Shown here one piece after another: positions 33,154 through 34,602 of a stretch of 34,602 nt of DNA. Source of the DNA: Thermomonas sp. (lineage in GTDB: Bacteria > Pseudomonadota > Gammaproteobacteria > Xanthomonadales > Xanthomonadaceae); NCBI GenBank assembly GCA_020692565.1, contig JAIMKJ010000006.1, forward strand, positions 118,204 through 152,805, written 5' to 3'. Position numbers and translations under genes: made by a program. Every line of letters begins with the position of its first letter. Within the stretch, counting starts at the first letter, position 1. The notes under the pieces were generated by a model. It had not been told where the DNA came from. It searched no databases and was given only the letters and a program-made list of their open reading frames with translations.

Positions 33154-33452
33154 TTCCCGTCCCGCCCCGGCTTCTTGGAAGACTTGAACATGTCGAGCAT
33201 GCGCTCGGTCACCACATAGCCGCCTGCGGCGTTGCCGGCGCCCAGCAGCACGGCGATGAAACCGATCGCCTTCTCGACCGTGGTATCCGCGTGGCCCAGC
33301 ACCACCATCGCGCCGATCAGGACGATGCCGTGGATGAAGTTGCTGCCGGACATCAGCGGGGTGTGCAGGATCACCGGCACCCGCGAAATGATCACGTGTC
33401 CGGCGATCGCCGCCAGCATGAATATGTAGAGCGCTACGAAACCATCCGCCAT
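33150..33452 (-). CDS. pntAB: NAD(P) transhydrogenase alpha subunit, membrane part (PntA2)
   Basis: This 100-aa protein has the typical MADGFVALYIFMLAAIAGH start and three to four helices of the split alpha subunit, including VILHTPLMSGSNFIHGIVL. It corresponds to the C-terminal membrane part of the full-length PntA of E. coli. A GGGAG site lies 7-11 bases before the ATG at 33452. In split systems the NAD-binding alpha-1 gene normally stands directly upstream; here that position holds about 260 bp of non-coding DNA and then plus-strand genes. The alpha-1 protein must therefore come from elsewhere in the genome or be missing. Confidence 0.92.
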   Translation of the reverse strand: MADGFVALYIFMLAAIAGHVIISRVPVILHTPLMSGSNFIHGIVLIGAMVVLGHADTTVEKAIGFIAVLLGAGNAAGGYVVTERMLDMFKSSKKPGRDGK

Positions 33453-33713
33453 CGTCGTTCTCCCAGGGTCTGCCGGCATCATAACCGCCGCGTCGGGACA
33501 AACCATCGGGCGGTGCCGGCCCCGTCCCGGCCTTGCCCCGCGTGCGGGGGAAGACGACACGCGGGCGGCGGGAAGGGGGAGAGGCGCGCGTCAGCGCGCC
33601 GAAGCGCCTGTATGCGGATTTCCGGCACATCGCTGTCAACCGGGCCGCGGCCGGGGCGTTTCCCTCCCTGCAGGCCGCCGCCCTCCTCCGATATCTGCTT
33701 AGAAGGATTCGCC

Positions 33714-33827
33714 ATGAAGTCCCCGATCCCCGCTCCACTGCCGGCCGCCGCCCCCAAGGCGGATTCGGCAGCGACTGCGGGCCGTCACGACGCGCATTCC
33801 GGCCGCTGCCGGCAGCGCAGGCATTGA
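33714..33827 (+). CDS. Possible 37-aa small protein
   Basis: A 37-codon frame starts at an ATG preceded by AGAAGGA (33701-33707), a strong ribosome-binding site at good distance. The peptide MKSPIPAPLPAAAPKADSAA continues to a basic Arg/His/Cys-containing end (RHDAHSGRCRQRRH). No signal peptide or known family. It stops 87 bp before the preferred start of the sigma-factor gene. It may be a leader peptide or small protein, or a chance frame; the ribosome-binding site is the main support. Confidence 0.4.
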   Translation: MKSPIPAPLPAAAPKADSAATAGRHDAHSGRCRQRRH

Positions 33828-33914
33828 GATCCGGCCGAAATGGCCGACGGCCGATCCAGCGATGGTGACCTCCTCCGCTTTAAGCTTGCGCGCGTGAGCT
33901 CCGAAGACACACCC

Positions 33915-34481
33915 ATGCGCGCTCCCTCGGCCGTCCACTCCCCGGTGGCGGCCGAGGATTTTTCTCTCGACAGCTTCCTCGAGGGCATCTCGGCGCGTGC
34001 GTTCCGGTTCGCCGAACTTGGATTGCGGCATCGCGAGGACGCGCTGGACGCGGTGCAGGACGCGATGATCCGGATGGTGGCGTATCGCGAGCGGCCTTCG
34101 GCGGAATGGACACCGCTGTTCTGGAGCATCCTGCGCAGCCGGATCGTCGACATGCAGCGGCGCAGCCTGTTCCGGATGCGCTGGCTGGTGTCCCCGAGCG
34201 CGAAGACGACGGATGAGGACACGGTGGATTGGATCGAACAGGCGCCCGACGATGCACCCGGCCCGGCCCGTCTGCACGACAGCCGCGAGGCGTATCAATC
34301 CGTGGCGTCCGCACTGCGCGCGCTGCCCGCGCGCCAGCGCGAAGCCTTCACCCTGCGCGTGCTGGAAGACTGCGATGTCGCCACCACCGCGCGGATCATG
34401 GGCTGCAGCGAAGGGTCGGTGAAAACCCACCTCTCGCGGGCCCGCGACACTCTGCAGAAACAGTTGGAGGATTTCCGATGA
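33915..34481 (+). CDS. RNA polymerase sigma factor, ECF-like
   Basis: This 188-aa sigma-70-family protein has region 2 (FLEGISARAFRFAELGLRHREDALDAVQDAMIRM, in parts) and region 4 (ALRALPARQREAFTLRVLEDCDVATTARIMGCSEGSVKTHLSRAR, in parts), joined by a linker, with no region 1 or 3. It would redirect RNA polymerase to a small set of stress or envelope genes. The frame is open from 33840, and GTG at 33894 is also possible. The ATG at 33915 is preferred because a -10-like TAAGCT followed by TGCGCGC (33881-33892) precedes it and the conserved domain begins soon after. Its stop overlaps the next gene by 4 nt, the usual pairing of an ECF sigma factor with its regulator. Confidence 0.85.
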   Translation: MRAPSAVHSPVAAEDFSLDSFLEGISARAFRFAELGLRHREDALDAVQDAMIRMVAYRERPSAEWTPLFWSILRSRIVDMQRRSLFRMRWLVSPSAKTTDEDTVDWIEQAPDDAPGPARLHDSREAYQSVASALRALPARQREAFTLRVLEDCDVATTARIMGCSEGSVKTHLSRARDTLQKQLEDFR

Positions 34482-34602
34482 CTTCGGGCCATTCGCACGA
34501 CGATCGCAACGCACGCACCGACGACAGCCTCGCGCAGGCTGCGCGCAGCGCGCATGCCGCGTCGCTCGACAACCTCTCGCCGCGCGTGCGTGCGCAGCTT
34601 GC
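34478..34602 (+). CDS. Partial gene downstream of the sigma factor, possible anti-sigma factor
   Basis: Only the first 41 codons are inside the window. The start ATG overlaps the sigma-factor stop (ATGA). The visible part is hydrophilic (MTSGHSHDDRNARTDDSLAQ) and leads into an alanine-rich amphipathic segment (SLDNLSPRVRAQL), like the cytoplasmic N terminus of many membrane-bound anti-sigma or sigma-linked proteins. That assignment rests on position, not on a recognised domain. Confidence 0.6.
   Translation, partial: MTSGHSHDDRNARTDDSLAQAARSAHAASLDNLSPRVRAQL

Overview
The window looks like chromosomal DNA of a high-GC gammaproteobacterium of the Xanthomonadales (Lysobacter/Luteimonas/Xanthomonas-like). 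This is inferred from very GC-rich codon third positions, GTAG-headed REP-type repeats, a REP-associated tyrosine transposase (RAYT), a YtrA-type GntR regulator with its own ABC transporter, a fused B12-dependent mutase (IcmF), and a split pnt transhydrogenase operon. No rRNA, tRNA, CRISPR array or prophage was recognised.

Layout. 0-5 kb: a secreted M23/SH3 peptidase and a DUF1993 protein on the minus strand, an 800-bp RAYT element with 19-bp terminal inverted repeats, then a GntR(YtrA)-ABC ATPase-permease operon whose promoter carries a perfect operator and appears to give a leaderless transcript. 5-9.2 kb: a small hypothetical gene and icmF on the minus strand. icmF has three in-frame insertions of REP-like DNA. 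9.3-12.2 kb: a phospholipase D/cardiolipin-synthase-like gene overlapping a Sel1-repeat/prolyl-hydroxylase-like gene. 12.5-14.9 kb: leucine dehydrogenase and isovaleryl-CoA dehydrogenase, separated by a GTAG repeat pair. 15.0-20.9 kb: six tightly coupled genes (KAS III enzyme, metallo-beta-lactamase-fold hydrolase, SDR epimerase/reductase, GT21-like glycosyltransferase, an unknown 201-aa protein, GT1-like glycosyltransferase). This is the best candidate here for an undescribed pathway, probably making a glycosylated lipid or polyketide. 21-23.7 kb: a membrane protein divergent from a DesK/NarL-type two-component system. 23.7-26.2 kb (minus): an HExxH protein, an EamA transporter and a stand-alone GyrB-like ATPase that lacks TOPRIM. 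26.4-30 kb (minus): a periplasmic-binding-fold protein without a signal peptide, a VOC protein, a Sel1/coiled-coil exported protein and a small exported protein. 30.1-31.2 kb: an AT-rich membrane-protein gene flanked by repeats, probably acquired. 31.2-33.5 kb (minus): pntB, an uncharacterised membrane protein carrying a 15-bp minisatellite, and the short membrane alpha subunit; the NAD-binding alpha subunit is absent. 33.7-34.6 kb: a 37-codon small ORF, an ECF-like sigma factor and the start of its partner gene.

How genes may work together (inference). Leucine dehydrogenase, isovaleryl-CoA dehydrogenase and IcmF all handle branched short-chain acyl skeletons. The neighbouring KAS III enzyme could use such acyl-CoAs as primers, after which the SDR and the two glycosyltransferases could reduce and glycosylate the product. 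The order and 4-nt overlaps of the six-gene cluster are seen directly; the product is not known.
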